From assembly GCA_045587205.1 (NCBI GenBank), contig JAZNBV010000077.1, positions 1 to 61,532 of the forward strand: 61,532 nucleotides of DNA. Direction: 5' to 3'. This document shows, in pieces, positions 35,341-44,664 of the stretch (the first letter of the stretch is position 1; every line of letters begins with the position of its first letter). The translations under genes and the position numbers were made by a program. The DNA comes from SIG78 sp045587205. GTDB taxonomy: Bacteria > Verrucomicrobiota > Lentisphaeria > Victivallales > Victivallaceae. The notes under the pieces were generated by a model. The model saw nothing but the letters and a program-made list of their open reading frames with translations, did not search any database and was not told the DNA's origin.

Positions 35341-36147
35341 ATGAAAAGATTTTTTGACAGAAAAAGTTTTACTTTGATTGAGTTGTTGAAAAAATGCTCG
35401 CAACTTTGTTGCAGCCGTTTTTCCGGCAATAGAGCTTCTTTTTATAGACACCCTGCCCCTGGGCAGGGTAAAGCGTGCTTTACCCTCATTGAACTTCTCG
35501 TTGTCATTGCCATCATTGCAATTCTGGCTGCTATGCTGCTGCCCGCCCTTTCTTCGGCACGCAGCAGCGCCAAAGCCAGCAACTGTCTCAATAACCTGAA
35601 AAGCTGGTACACTATGTATCGGCTTTATTGTGATGATAACAATGATTTTGCTCCGTATGCTCATACCAGCAAAGTGCCGTCGGGTGTCCCCGAACATGTC
35701 AATAACTATGTTTGGACAAGTTCGTTGCCCAAACTTTACTATCAGTCCATCAACACTATGAACAACAGCAGCAGTCTGGAGTGCCCTAACTACCGTCGGG
35801 GGGCAGGCGGTACCAGCCGGGTCAACAACGGATACAGCGCCCACCTTATTCTTTTCTCCAATGCACAATCGGCGGTCTGTTTCCCTACCAAGACTCCGGT
35901 ATTTATCGAAACCTTTCAAAAAACCTGTTACGATAATGAAGTAGCGACCTCCAAAAGTAAGAAAAATATCTACCCCAACCATGCCCGTGAGTTTGGCGAG
36001 GGCGAGGGGCAGCATATGGTATTTTCTCACAACGACCGCAACAATCAGGTTTATGTGGATGGTCATGCAGAAAGCCGCACTTATCAGGAAGTACCTAACG
36101 ATAATTCCCGTTGCTGTTTCTTTTATTATCTTGACCGTGATTATTAA
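35341..36147 (+). CDS. Prepilin-like protein with duplicated leader and H-X9-DG motif
   Basis: The 268-residue protein is a type IV prepilin-like secreted protein of the H-X9-DG class abundant in Lentisphaerota and Planctomycetota. The leader is odd: FTLIELL occurs at residues 10-16 and again at 47-53. Only the second copy continues into the hydrophobic helix (VVIAIIAILAAMLLPAL). The 30 residues between (KKCSQLCCSRF...GQGKAC) have no counterpart in normal prepilins and are encoded by palindrome-rich DNA. The C-terminus carries H-N-D-R-N-N-Q-V-Y-V-D-G, the H-X9-DG signature. It should be processed by a prepilin peptidase such as the one at 57177. A DUF4091-like gene follows after 42 bases. Confidence 0.85.
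   Translation: MKRFFDRKSFTLIELLKKCSQLCCSRFSGNRASFYRHPAPGQGKACFTLIELLVVIAIIAILAAMLLPALSSARSSAKASNCLNNLKSWYTMYRLYCDDNNDFAPYAHTSKVPSGVPEHVNNYVWTSSLPKLYYQSINTMNNSSSLECPNYRRGAGGTSRVNNGYSAHLILFSNAQSAVCFPTKTPVFIETFQKTCYDNEVATSKSKKNIYPNHAREFGEGEGQHMVFSHNDRNNQVYVDGHAESRTYQEVPNDNSRCCFFYYLDRDY
35451..35486 (+). repeat. Overlapping perfect palindromes inside the prepilin leader
   Basis: CCCTGCCC/GGGCAGGG (35451-35468, 2-base centre) and AGGGTAAAGC/GCTTTACCCT (35465-35486, 2-base centre) share the AGGG at 35465-35468. A third hairpin, GCAAC-TTT-GTTGC, lies at 35400-35412. All are in frame within the coding sequence. Confidence 0.9.
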
Positions 36148-36189
36148 TTTACAGAACTGGAATTATTGATTTACAGAAAGGATTTTACT

Positions 36190-39006
36190 ATGAAAAAACT
36201 TATTGCCGTATTTTTGTCTGCAGCTCTATCTTGTGCGGTGTTTGCCGAAAACAAGCTTGAAGTTATAAAAATCGATGTTCCCGCAACTGTTGCCCCCGGG
36301 CAGAATGTAGCGGCACATATCACACTTAAAGTTCTGGATTTTGAAGGCAGACATCATCTGCGGCCCGGCGGCTATTACAATTTTGCCAAAAGTAAACACA
36401 ATGGCAATATACCCCGCACACAAACTATTCCGTGGCGTTTGCACAAATTCAAAGTCGGCGATACACTTAAATACACAGCAAAGTTTACGGTTCCGGAAAA
36501 TGTGATTCCCGGTGAAAAAGGTACTATCGGGATCAGACTTTCTGCTGCAGATCGTTCCAATGTTGTCAAACTTATCGGCAAAACCAAGGCCGGTTTTACT
36601 GTTAAAGCGGTTGAAAAAATGGAACTCTCCGCCCCCGCAACGGTCAGCAAAGTTCCGGTTGCCGCAGTGACTTTTACCGACGGAGCTGTTGCCATTGACG
36701 GCAAGTGCGACGAAAAAGCGTGGGCAAATGCCACCGTGCTGCCGCTGAATGTCAACAGTTTTACCGGCAAAAAAGCTGATCATCCTGCGGTGGTAAAAAT
36801 TATGACTGACCGCAAAAATATTTATGTGGCAATGATTGCCGATGCTCCCGGCGCTGATAAACTGCCCATCCGCAAATTTGAAATGCACGACAGCAAGGTT
36901 TGGAACAATGATTCTATGGAGTGTTTTTTCACGCCCGATATTTACGCCAATGAGTACCGGCTTTTTATCAGCGATCTGGCAGGACAGCATTTTGATGACG
37001 AAAACGGCGACTATCACGGCTTCAATCCGGCCTGGAAAACTGCCTCCAGCCGCACGGATAAATCCTGGACGATCGAAGCAATGATTCCGGTTGATGCCAT
37101 TTCCAGAAAAGAGATCGCTGCCGGGGAGATCTGGCGCGGCGGGTTCTTCCGCTATGCCGAGCGTGCCCGCAACAACAGCGGCTGGACTTCCACTATGGGC
37201 AGCCACAACAGCGTAACCCGTCACGGTTATCTCTTTTTCGGAACTCTGGATGATGTGCTGGATAAACAGAGTGCTTTCATCAAAAGTGTAAACGATAAAT
37301 CTTCAGCGGATCTGATCAAACTTGCCAATGCCGTCAAAGCTCTCTGCAATGGCCCCGCCCGGAAAGATATTGATGCACTTCCCGAAACATTGAGCAAACT
37401 CGATGAAATGCGTAAAACCTTTGAAAAACTCGCTTTTGCTGAACGCTTTGCCAAGTCCAAGCTGCCGCTGGTTATACAGAGTGTATCTCCTTACAGCGGC
37501 TCGGTAGCCCCCGACAGTAAAGCCCGGAGTGCGGCGGTGCAGCAGGAGTTCTTCCCCGGTGAAGTTCATAATTTTGCCTGGAATCTTACTAATGTCAGCG
37601 ATAAGACTATTACTATCCACGCCGGATTGTTCGGTGTTCCAGCCGATCAGTTTGCTCATAACCGCAAATCCCGCGATTTTCTGCTGCAGGGTATTCCGGG
37701 ATTTACAGTGCAGATGTTTGCCCCTGCCAGCGTTGCAGCGTTTGACGGCAAATGCGTGTATGATGTGCTTGCTCCCAATCCTGCCGGGGTATGGCGTATT
37801 GCCCCCAGAGAAACCGTGCAGGTTTATCTGCGCGTAAAGGCCGACGGCAGCAGCAAGCTCGGCGAAGGTTCGCTGGTTATTGAAGGTATTGACAACGGAG
37901 CTATGACTGTAACTGCTATTCCGGTGCGTTTTGAACTGTTGGGCAGTAAGCCGCTGACAGCGGAAACCAAACCTTTTGTTTTCGGGTGGGATTATATACC
38001 GGAAAAATTTGCTTCACAACGCCCGGAAATGATCAGCAATCACTACAATATGCTGCGCGAATACGGATTTAACACCACTATGCTGGTCGGGTTGCGCCAT
38101 TTTCCGCGTCCCAAAGCCGATAAGCAGGGCAATCTGACCGGCAATATGGATTTTGCAATATTGCATAACCACTTCAAACGCATCGGTAAAGAGTTCGATC
38201 ACTTTTACTGGGATCTGTCGATCTGGGAAAAACAGGCGCTGCGTAAAGATCTCTTCGGATTGGATTTTTATACCCCTGAATACGAAAAAGCGTTCAAAGC
38301 GTGGTTTTCCGCCTGTGTTGATGAATTGCTGAAGCTGGGCGTACCCAACAGCAAACTGCTGGTCTGCCCCGTTGATGAATGCAGCGATAAACGCGCTGAA
38401 ACCATTGCACGCTGGATCAAAGAGTGCCGTCCTGCAACTCGCGTTATCCTTGACTCGTCGCGTACTGATATGGTGCAGGTAAAAAGCATTGACCGTTATG
38501 TGGATGTGTGGATGCCGCACGCCCGGACGCTGCAGCAGGACGCATTGCGGGAGTTCCATAAATTTCTGGATAAAAAGGGTGCAATGAAGCTGATCTATTA
38601 TTACTGTTCCGGCGGTAATGAAAAGTTCAAACACCCCTATGCGGATTACCTGCTCAAATTTCACAGTGCCTTTGCCCGGGATTTTGCCGGGGTCGGGTAC
38701 TGGGCGGCTGGTCAGTATTACGGTTCGCCGTGGTACCGCCGTGCCTATGAACGGGTTGGCGATACTGCTTTGGTATATCCGGTGGAAAACGGTACCGTGC
38801 CGTCCCGCCGTCTGGCGGCGTGGCATCGCGGCGTGCAGGATCTGTGGCTGCTGCGCGAAACTGCGCTGCGGTATAAGAGTAATGCGGAAATTCAGACCAA
38901 ACTGCGCAAAGCCGCTCAAACTGCAGTGGATTTCCCCAATGATTATACGCACGCCGAAAACTTGCGCAGCTATTGCCGCAAACTGCTGGCTGCGGCAGAA
39001 AAGTAA
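36190..39006 (+). CDS. Secreted CBM9-like and DUF4091 (GH123-like) protein
   Basis: The 938-residue protein begins with a Sec signal peptide (MKKLIAVFLSAALSCAVFA). Residues about 20-150 look like a beta-sandwich. About 160-370 is a CBM9-like domain (VTFTDGAVAIDGKCDEKAW, WTIEAMIPVDAI), a fold common in sugar-binding modules. From about 590 to the end is a DUF4091-type barrel, related to glycoside hydrolase family 123 (hexosaminidases): YIPEKFASQRP, the acidic PVDECSDKRA, and WMPHARTL. An Asp-Glu pair in the GH123 style (VDE) is present. It is likely a periplasmic or cell-surface glycosidase; substrate and activity are unproven. The start has AAAGGA. Confidence 0.78.
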   Translation: MKKLIAVFLSAALSCAVFAENKLEVIKIDVPATVAPGQNVAAHITLKVLDFEGRHHLRPGGYYNFAKSKHNGNIPRTQTIPWRLHKFKVGDTLKYTAKFTVPENVIPGEKGTIGIRLSAADRSNVVKLIGKTKAGFTVKAVEKMELSAPATVSKVPVAAVTFTDGAVAIDGKCDEKAWANATVLPLNVNSFTGKKADHPAVVKIMTDRKNIYVAMIADAPGADKLPIRKFEMHDSKVWNNDSMECFFTPDIYANEYRLFISDLAGQHFDDENGDYHGFNPAWKTASSRTDKSWTIEAMIPVDAISRKEIAAGEIWRGGFFRYAERARNNSGWTSTMGSHNSVTRHGYLFFGTLDDVLDKQSAFIKSVNDKSSADLIKLANAVKALCNGPARKDIDALPETLSKLDEMRKTFEKLAFAERFAKSKLPLVIQSVSPYSGSVAPDSKARSAAVQQEFFPGEVHNFAWNLTNVSDKTITIHAGLFGVPADQFAHNRKSRDFLLQGIPGFTVQMFAPASVAAFDGKCVYDVLAPNPAGVWRIAPRETVQVYLRVKADGSSKLGEGSLVIEGIDNGAMTVTAIPVRFELLGSKPLTAETKPFVFGWDYIPEKFASQRPEMISNHYNMLREYGFNTTMLVGLRHFPRPKADKQGNLTGNMDFAILHNHFKRIGKEFDHFYWDLSIWEKQALRKDLFGLDFYTPEYEKAFKAWFSACVDELLKLGVPNSKLLVCPVDECSDKRAETIARWIKECRPATRVILDSSRTDMVQVKSIDRYVDVWMPHARTLQQDALREFHKFLDKKGAMKLIYYYCSGGNEKFKHPYADYLLKFHSAFARDFAGVGYWAAGQYYGSPWYRRAYERVGDTALVYPVENGTVPSRRLAAWHRGVQDLWLLRETALRYKSNAEIQTKLRKAAQTAVDFPNDYTHAENLRSYCRKLLAAAEK

Positions 39007-39023
39007 CAGCTGCCAGTATAGAA

Positions 39024-39058
39024 ACAGACTGTTGTAAAATTCTTTTACAGCAGTCCGT
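39024..39058 (+). terminator. Terminator of the DUF4091 unit
   Basis: ACAGACTG and CAGTCCGT flank an inner GTAAAA/TTTTAC stem, followed by eight T residues. Confidence 0.85.
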
Positions 39059-39323
39059 TTTTTTTCATCAGAATTGGTAAAAAAAACGATTTTTGTACAT
39101 TCTGAAAGTATTTTTTACAATTTTTTTGGATTTTTTTACAAAAATAATTTGCCAAATTACAAAATGTATGGCATTTTAAATGGAATTTTTTTCCCGGCAA
39201 CAGCGCGGCGGCAACCAGACTCACGCCGGGAGCTTTTATTAACAGACAAAGCCGGCAGAATATTTTTGCCGTAACAAGCTGCGCTTCTTCCGGCAATGTC
39301 GCAACTTTACAGGAGATTGTGCT
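39059..39323. other. Gene-free stretch upstream of glutamate dehydrogenase
   Basis: Together with the terminator before it, this makes 317 gene-free bases. The first half is T/A-rich. A weak promoter candidate reads TTGCCA (39149-39154), 17 bases ending in ATGG, CATTTT (39172-39177). The second half (39190-39310) is GC-richer leader sequence ending in AGGAG. No RNA motif is recognised. Confidence 0.4.
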
Positions 39324-41813
39324 ATGTGTGGAAAAGAAGAGCTTATCCAGCGAATCACCCAGGAAGCATCCGCCAAATTCGGCAATCCCTTGCCGGAGTG
39401 TTTATTGAGTCTTGCAGTCCAGGCCCAGAGTTGTGACTATCCCGTCACTTGCTGCTGTCAGGAAAGCAGTACTGTTGTAATAGCAGTGCCTTCATTTCTG
39501 AGTCTGATCGATTACACAGCCAAAGTGGCGCGCTATTTCAAAGACGCCGGTCTGGCTGTAAAAATAGATTCATTTGTCAAAGTTACCACCCAGAGCGATA
39601 TTGCTGACTTTGACCGCAAACCGGTCAGCATCGGTAAATTCACTTTTGAATCCGGTGCGGATCTTGATAAGATTGCCAAAGATCTGCAGATGCTCTACTG
39701 GAGCAATAACGATGATGTTTTTGCAGAGTTTATGGTTGTCCCCGGTTTGGTCACAATGGAACAGGCCAACTTTCTGCGCGCGGCGGCGGAATTTCTGCAT
39801 ACGCAGTTTTCGTTCATCGACCGCAGCGCTTACAACCGTTATGACATCTACCGTTATATGGTGCTCAACAGTGATATAACACTGGATATCTTTAATCTCT
39901 TTGACCTCAAGTTCAATCCGGCGGGCAGATTTGATGCTGCAGAATTCGATAAATTGTCTGATTCCATTGCTGAAGCAGTGGAAAATATCAACACGGGTAT
40001 TTTCTACAACGACGAAGTTGCCAAAAATATTCTCAACGGCGCATTGAACTTTGTAAAAATGATCTGCAAATGCAACTATTACACTGACAATAAAGCGGCG
40101 CTCTCTTTCCGTCTGAATCCGGAATTTATGGCTTTCTTCGGCAATATCAATGCGGCATACAATGCGGCGTTCCCTGCCGACCGTCCGTTTGGTGTATTCT
40201 ACTTCTACCGCGCCGATGCGGTTGGTTTCCAGGTGCGTTTCAGCGAAATCGCCCGCGGCGGCTGGCGTACAGTAGTGCCCAAGCGCAATGCACATAAACT
40301 TGATGAAATGGCGCTTTTTGACGCGGCAAATGATGAAATTTTCCGCGAAGGTTTTGTGCTTGCACACACCCAGCACCAGAAAAACAAAGATATCTACGAA
40401 GGCGGTTCCAAGATGATTATGCTTTTGAATCTGGAACCGGCGGCGGATTTCAAACCCGCGCTGTGGACTGCCCAGCGTGCCGTATGCGAAGCGTTTGTCC
40501 AGCTGATAAATTATGATGAAAACGATCAGCTTAAAGACAAAAAGATCATCGATTATCTCGGGTTCAAAGAAATCATCGAAATCGGTCCCGATGAAAATAT
40601 GTTTGATGATATGATCTCCTGGATGGGAAATTACGCCAAACGCCAGGGCTATACTCTGCGCGACGGTCTGATCTCCGGCAAGCCTGACAGCGGCATCAAC
40701 CACAAAGAGTATGGCGTAACGAGTTTCGGCGTTTACCAGTACTTTTTGCGGATGCTCCAAGAACTCAACATCGATCCTGCCGGTGAATTCAGCGTCAAAA
40801 TCGCCGGCGGTCCCGGCGGTGACGTTGCCGGCAATATGATGAATCTGCTGCTGGCGAAAAATGATGACGGCACCCCGGTGCATCCGGCACTCAAGATCGT
40901 GGCGATTACTGACGGGCCGGCTGTTATCTACGACCCCGCCGGGATCGACCGTGATGAACTGGCAAAATGGGTGCTCAAAGCCAACCTTGACAGCTTTGAT
41001 CCGGCCAGATTGCACGGCGACGGAGCTTATATGCTTTTCAGCAAAGGTATTGCCAACAATGACGGCACTCTTTCCTACCGTCTGGTGGAATGCAAAAACG
41101 GCGCTATTGCTGAACGGCTGGTTGACCGCAACGAATATATGAGCATTTTCCAGAACAACCTCTACAACTATGCTGATGTATTTATGCCCTGCGGCGGACG
41201 CCCCTCCACCTTGAACATCAACAATTATATGGATTACCTGCCCGATGGTAAAAAATCCAGCCTTGCCATTGTGGAAGGCGGCAACAGCTTTATTACTCCT
41301 GAAGCGCGTATCAAACTGCAGGATGCCGGTATCCCGATTATTAAAGATGCTTCGGCGAACAAATGCGGCGTGATCACTTCCAGTTACGAAATTATGTCCG
41401 GACTGCTGCTTGAAGCCGATGAGTTTCAGCAGGAAAAGCCCGTAATCATCAAGGAGTTGTTCCAGCACCTCAAAGCACTGGCGCAGGGCGAAGCAGAGTG
41501 GCTCTTTGCCACCCACCACGCAACCGGTAAGTATCTGACCGACCTTACAGAGGAATTGAGCGGCACAATTAATGCCAAAAATGTCCAGATCGCCGACTAC
41601 TTCACAGCAAATTTGTCAGCAATTGATGATAAAGTCGTGCTCAAGCATCTGCCGGGGGTGATTGCGGAAAAGTACAGCGATCGTCTGAACCGTCTGCCGG
41701 TATCATACCGCGTGGCTATTGCCTCGGTTGAACTGGCAACCAGGATCATTTACGATCAGATCAAAGAAGATAGTATTGCCAAAGAAATTGCCAAGGCAGC
41801 CGCTTCGATCTGA
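39324..41813 (+). CDS. NAD-type glutamate dehydrogenase (large, GDH_2-like)
   Basis: This enzyme oxidatively deaminates glutamate to 2-oxoglutarate and ammonia, usually with NAD. The 829-residue protein belongs to the large glutamate dehydrogenase branch. Its catalytic core (about 300-640) contains SEIARGGWRTVVPKR, a YEGGSKMI motif with the likely substrate lysine, DENMFDDMISW, GYTLRDGLISGKP, INHKEYGVTSFGV, and the nucleotide-binding KIAGGPGGDVAGNMM. The N-terminal 270 residues would be regulatory. It is shorter than the 1000 to 1600-residue enzymes first described for this branch. The start has AGGAG eight bases upstream. It is a single-gene unit. Confidence 0.85.
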   Translation: MCGKEELIQRITQEASAKFGNPLPECLLSLAVQAQSCDYPVTCCCQESSTVVIAVPSFLSLIDYTAKVARYFKDAGLAVKIDSFVKVTTQSDIADFDRKPVSIGKFTFESGADLDKIAKDLQMLYWSNNDDVFAEFMVVPGLVTMEQANFLRAAAEFLHTQFSFIDRSAYNRYDIYRYMVLNSDITLDIFNLFDLKFNPAGRFDAAEFDKLSDSIAEAVENINTGIFYNDEVAKNILNGALNFVKMICKCNYYTDNKAALSFRLNPEFMAFFGNINAAYNAAFPADRPFGVFYFYRADAVGFQVRFSEIARGGWRTVVPKRNAHKLDEMALFDAANDEIFREGFVLAHTQHQKNKDIYEGGSKMIMLLNLEPAADFKPALWTAQRAVCEAFVQLINYDENDQLKDKKIIDYLGFKEIIEIGPDENMFDDMISWMGNYAKRQGYTLRDGLISGKPDSGINHKEYGVTSFGVYQYFLRMLQELNIDPAGEFSVKIAGGPGGDVAGNMMNLLLAKNDDGTPVHPALKIVAITDGPAVIYDPAGIDRDELAKWVLKANLDSFDPARLHGDGAYMLFSKGIANNDGTLSYRLVECKNGAIAERLVDRNEYMSIFQNNLYNYADVFMPCGGRPSTLNINNYMDYLPDGKKSSLAIVEGGNSFITPEARIKLQDAGIPIIKDASANKCGVITSSYEIMSGLLLEADEFQQEKPVIIKELFQHLKALAQGEAEWLFATHHATGKYLTDLTEELSGTINAKNVQIADYFTANLSAIDDKVVLKHLPGVIAEKYSDRLNRLPVSYRVAIASVELATRIIYDQIKEDSIAKEIAKAAASI

Positions 41814-41830
41814 AACAGTTTTTGAACAAC

Positions 41831-41873
41831 AAAAAAGGTTGTTGCAAATAAAAATTTTGCAACAACCTTTTTT
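41831..41873 (+). terminator. Two-way terminator between gdh and the PQ-loop gene
   Basis: AAAAAAGGTTGTTGCAAA and TTTTGCAACAACCTTTTTT form a long stem with T-runs on both strands, serving the convergent genes. A second perfect hairpin (ATCTGCCGCC/GGCGGCAGAT) follows at 41876-41907. Confidence 0.92.
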
Positions 41874-41913
41874 TTATCTGCCGCCGTATGCAGTACAGGC
41901 GGCAGATAAATTA

Positions 41914-42186
41914 TCAGACCAACTTGCCGAGCTTGCGGAGTCTGCGGTAATAAACCACCAGCACAAAGTCGGTAAATACCATTACGGTGTTGAGTACATA
42001 GAGCCACAACACCCAGTCCATAGTCCCCAGAACTTTGTTGAGGATACCGGAAACGTAGCCGATGATCACCAGCCAGAGAAAACCGATGCTCTTGCCTGCC
42101 GGATTTTTCACTTTGTAGGTTTTCCAGATGGATACGGGCCAGCTGGCGCCGAAACAGATCAGCATAATTGCTTCAAAAATATTCAT
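41914..42186 (-). CDS. Small PQ-loop membrane protein (SemiSWEET-related)
   Basis: The 90-residue protein has three hydrophobic helices and a PQ-loop-like turn (SWPVSIWKTYKVKNPAGKSIGF) at the end of the first helix. This is the plan of half-transporter SemiSWEET/PQ-loop proteins, which work as dimers for small solutes such as sugars. Family members of this size and sequence type are mostly annotated without substrate. AGGAG precedes the ATG. It is transcribed alone from its own promoter. Confidence 0.75.
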   Translation of the reverse strand: MNIFEAIMLICFGASWPVSIWKTYKVKNPAGKSIGFLWLVIIGYVSGILNKVLGTMDWVLWLYVLNTVMVFTDFVLVVYYRRLRKLGKLV

Positions 42187-42220
42187 AACACACTCCTGCT
42201 TGGGATTATTTTATTCTATT

Positions 42221-42249
42221 AATATACAGCAGGAAATGTGTTTTTTCAA
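42221..42249 (-). promoter_or_regulatory. Promoter of the PQ-loop gene
   Basis: On the minus strand: TTGAAA (42244-42249), 17 bases, TATATT (42221-42226). The -35 box ends one base from the dinB stop codon. Confidence 0.75.
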
Positions 42250-42250
42250 A

Positions 42251-43354
42251 TTATTTCCACTCTAAAGGCAGTTCCATTTGCACAGATTGCTGTCCGCTGC
42301 CATCCGGAAAACCGGATACACTCAAGCCCAGCAGACGGATCTTGCGCTCGCCGGCATCGGTGCGTTCCAGCAGCATCATACCGACTTTTTCCAATGCATC
42401 GGCTTTTGCCACCGCCTGCGGCAGAGTCATACTGCGCGTAACAGTGGAAAAATCGCTGTAACGCACTTTCAGGGTAACAGTTTTGCCGGAGAGCCGTTCC
42501 CTCTCCAGCAATAACGCAACTTTGACCGACAATTGATGCAGCAGCTCCAGTACTGCCCGCCGGTCGTTCAGATCCTGCGCCAGAGTAATCTCCCGTCCCA
42601 GCGATTTGCGGGAATGGGTTTCCACGGGACGCAAATCGATACCGCGCACGATATTGTAATAAAAAATCCCGTTTTTGCCGAAGCGGTTGATGAGAGTTTC
42701 CATCGGCAATTGATACAGCTCTCTGCCGGTTTTGATGTTCATATTGTGAAAAACTCTGGCTGTGGCCTGCCCCACACCGTAAAATTTTTCGATCGGCAGC
42801 TGAAAAATAAACTCCTCTGCGCGTGCCGGAGTTATTACCGTAAGTCCGGCGGGTTTGCGCCAGTCGCTGGCGATCTTGGCAAGAAATTTGTTGAACGACA
42901 CCCCCGCCGAGGCAGTCAGTCCGGTGCGCTGAAGTATTTCACTTTGGATATGCATTGCCAGACGCGTTGCAGAAGGTTCAGAAAGTTTATTTTCTGTTAC
43001 ATCCAGAAAAGCTTCATCGATGGATAACGGCTCTATTATATCGGTAACGCTGTGAAAAATCTTTCTTATCCGGTGCGATATTTCGCGGTAACGGCGCATA
43101 TTGCCCTCCACAAAAATTCCGTCCGGGCAGAGCCGGCGGGCAGTTTTGGCGGGCATTGCCGAGTGTACACCGTACTTGCGCGCTTCGTAACTGGCGGTAC
43201 TGACCACACCGCGTTCTTCAGGTCTGCCGCCTACGATCACCGGCAGACCACGCCATTCAGGGTGGTCAAGTTGCTCAACTGAAGCAAAAAATGCATCCAT
43301 ATCTATATGAATGATCTTGCGTTTCAGGAGTTGTTCGCGCTGGCGTTCATCCAT
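42251..43354 (-). CDS. dinB: DNA polymerase IV (Y family)
   Basis: Error-prone translesion DNA polymerase of 367 residues. Palm-domain acidic residues are visible in HIDMDAFFASVEQ (about residue 18) and SIDEAFLDVT (about 116). GVSFNKFLAKIASDWRKP is the fingers/thumb HhH region, and a little-finger domain follows. The C-terminus LSVSGFPDGSGQQSVQMELPL ends with a beta-clamp-binding-like QMELPL. It is the last gene of the operon and starts three bases after the FAD oxidoreductase stop codon, so its translation is probably coupled. No SOS-box-like site is evident near it. Confidence 0.94.
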   Translation of the reverse strand: MDERQREQLLKRKIIHIDMDAFFASVEQLDHPEWRGLPVIVGGRPEERGVVSTASYEARKYGVHSAMPAKTARRLCPDGIFVEGNMRRYREISHRIRKIFHSVTDIIEPLSIDEAFLDVTENKLSEPSATRLAMHIQSEILQRTGLTASAGVSFNKFLAKIASDWRKPAGLTVITPARAEEFIFQLPIEKFYGVGQATARVFHNMNIKTGRELYQLPMETLINRFGKNGIFYYNIVRGIDLRPVETHSRKSLGREITLAQDLNDRRAVLELLHQLSVKVALLLERERLSGKTVTLKVRYSDFSTVTRSMTLPQAVAKADALEKVGMMLLERTDAGERKIRLLGLSVSGFPDGSGQQSVQMELPLEWK

Positions 43355-43357
43355 AAT

Positions 43358-44629
43358 TCAAATAGCGGGCAGTATGGCTTTGTGACGCAAAAGCAGTGTG
43401 CGTACCTTTTCAATATCCACTTTGCCGACCGCAACAGCGTCCTGCAGAGATATTACCGCCGCTGCTCCGGCGGCCTGTGCGGTTGCCATACAAGTTGCCT
43501 GCACCCGCAAAGCACTGTTGGCTTTGCGTTCACTGGATATACAGCGCCCGGCAGAGAGCATAAAACAACTGCCTTGCGGGATCAATGCCCGCAAAGGCAC
43601 CTGCGGCACAGCTCCGTCGGCAAGCCGCACCGGAGTAACGCCGTCATCGCCGTGCAGGTCAACCGGATAAAACGCATTGCATACTGCATCGGGGAACTTT
43701 ACGGCATTGACATAATCCAGATCGCGGATCGTGTATTCGCCGCGTATAACGGAACTTTCGCGCACCCCGCACTCAAAGGCTTTTACATCTATCTGCAGAT
43801 TTTCCAGACCTTTCTGTTTGCGCAGAAAACGCCACGCCCGCAGCACGGCAGCACGTCCGGATTCTTCCAAAGCACTGCGTCCCTCTGCGCTGTGCGGCGG
43901 AACATCCGGCAGAATATGATTACCGTTGTCGCCATATACCCGCAGAAAATGCCCGGTAAAGGCTTGCCGGTTCCACCCCAGATCGGTATAAAGCAGTTCG
44001 CCGCGGCTTACAGCTTCATCGGCGGCGGCTTTCAAACTCTCCCAATCCAGAACCGCCGGATCATATCCGGAAAGTTTACAGGAGTATGTTGCCGGCTGAC
44101 AGGGAAATGGATGCAGTACTTCATAGCCAGCCATTTCCGCAACTGATGCATCGCCGGTACAATCAATCACCCGCCGGGCACTGATATGCTGCACGCCGGA
44201 ACGCGTACATATATCAAGTTCAGAACCATTGTCATTCAAGCAAATTCCGGCAAGCATTGCGTGATAAAGAGTTTTCACACCGGCATTTTTGAGTTTTTCA
44301 TCACACAGCGCTGCATAAATAAGCGCATTGAGTTTTACCTGATATTGCGGGTGGCGGGTCATACCGGTTTGTTCTTCAAACTTCGGCAGCGGCAATTTGC
44401 TTTCAGCGGCAGCTTCGCTGACCAGTTCCCATCCGATACCGGATATTATCTGCTTTTTCCACGCATAAAAGAGTCCGGGAAAAGCGATGCCGCCGGAAGT
44501 CATTGTGCCGCCCGGCTGGGCATTTTTTTCGATCAAAAGTGTTTTCAAGCCCGCCCGCGCCGTTTGCAGTGCCGCCACAACTCCGGCGGTTCCGGCGCCG
44601 ATAACGGCTATATCAAATGTTTTTTTCAT
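43358..44629 (-). CDS. FAD-dependent oxidoreductase
   Basis: The 423-residue protein has an N-terminal dinucleotide-binding fold, DIAVIGAGTAGVVAALQTARAG followed by LLIEKNAQPGGTMTSGG, as in the FAD-dependent oxidoreductase family PF12831. A late CISSERKANSALRVQATCMATAQAAG gives the C-terminal FAD-contacting helix. No substrate is suggested; related proteins in this phylum often sit with glycan genes. It lies between a protein kinase and dinB in one operon (gaps of 35 and 3 bases). An AAGGGAA ribosome binding site precedes the start. Confidence 0.82.
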   Translation of the reverse strand: MKKTFDIAVIGAGTAGVVAALQTARAGLKTLLIEKNAQPGGTMTSGGIAFPGLFYAWKKQIISGIGWELVSEAAAESKLPLPKFEEQTGMTRHPQYQVKLNALIYAALCDEKLKNAGVKTLYHAMLAGICLNDNGSELDICTRSGVQHISARRVIDCTGDASVAEMAGYEVLHPFPCQPATYSCKLSGYDPAVLDWESLKAAADEAVSRGELLYTDLGWNRQAFTGHFLRVYGDNGNHILPDVPPHSAEGRSALEESGRAAVLRAWRFLRKQKGLENLQIDVKAFECGVRESSVIRGEYTIRDLDYVNAVKFPDAVCNAFYPVDLHGDDGVTPVRLADGAVPQVPLRALIPQGSCFMLSAGRCISSERKANSALRVQATCMATAQAAGAAAVISLQDAVAVGKVDIEKVRTLLLRHKAILPAI

Positions 44630-44664
44630 ATATAAAATTTTCCCTTCAAATATTATTTATTTTT

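Noticed and set aside
39570..41519. Long open frame (649 codons) on the minus strand opposite glutamate dehydrogenase
   Set aside because: It is a mirror of the real gene: no ribosome binding site or family resemblance, and the plus-strand frame carries complete GDH motifs.
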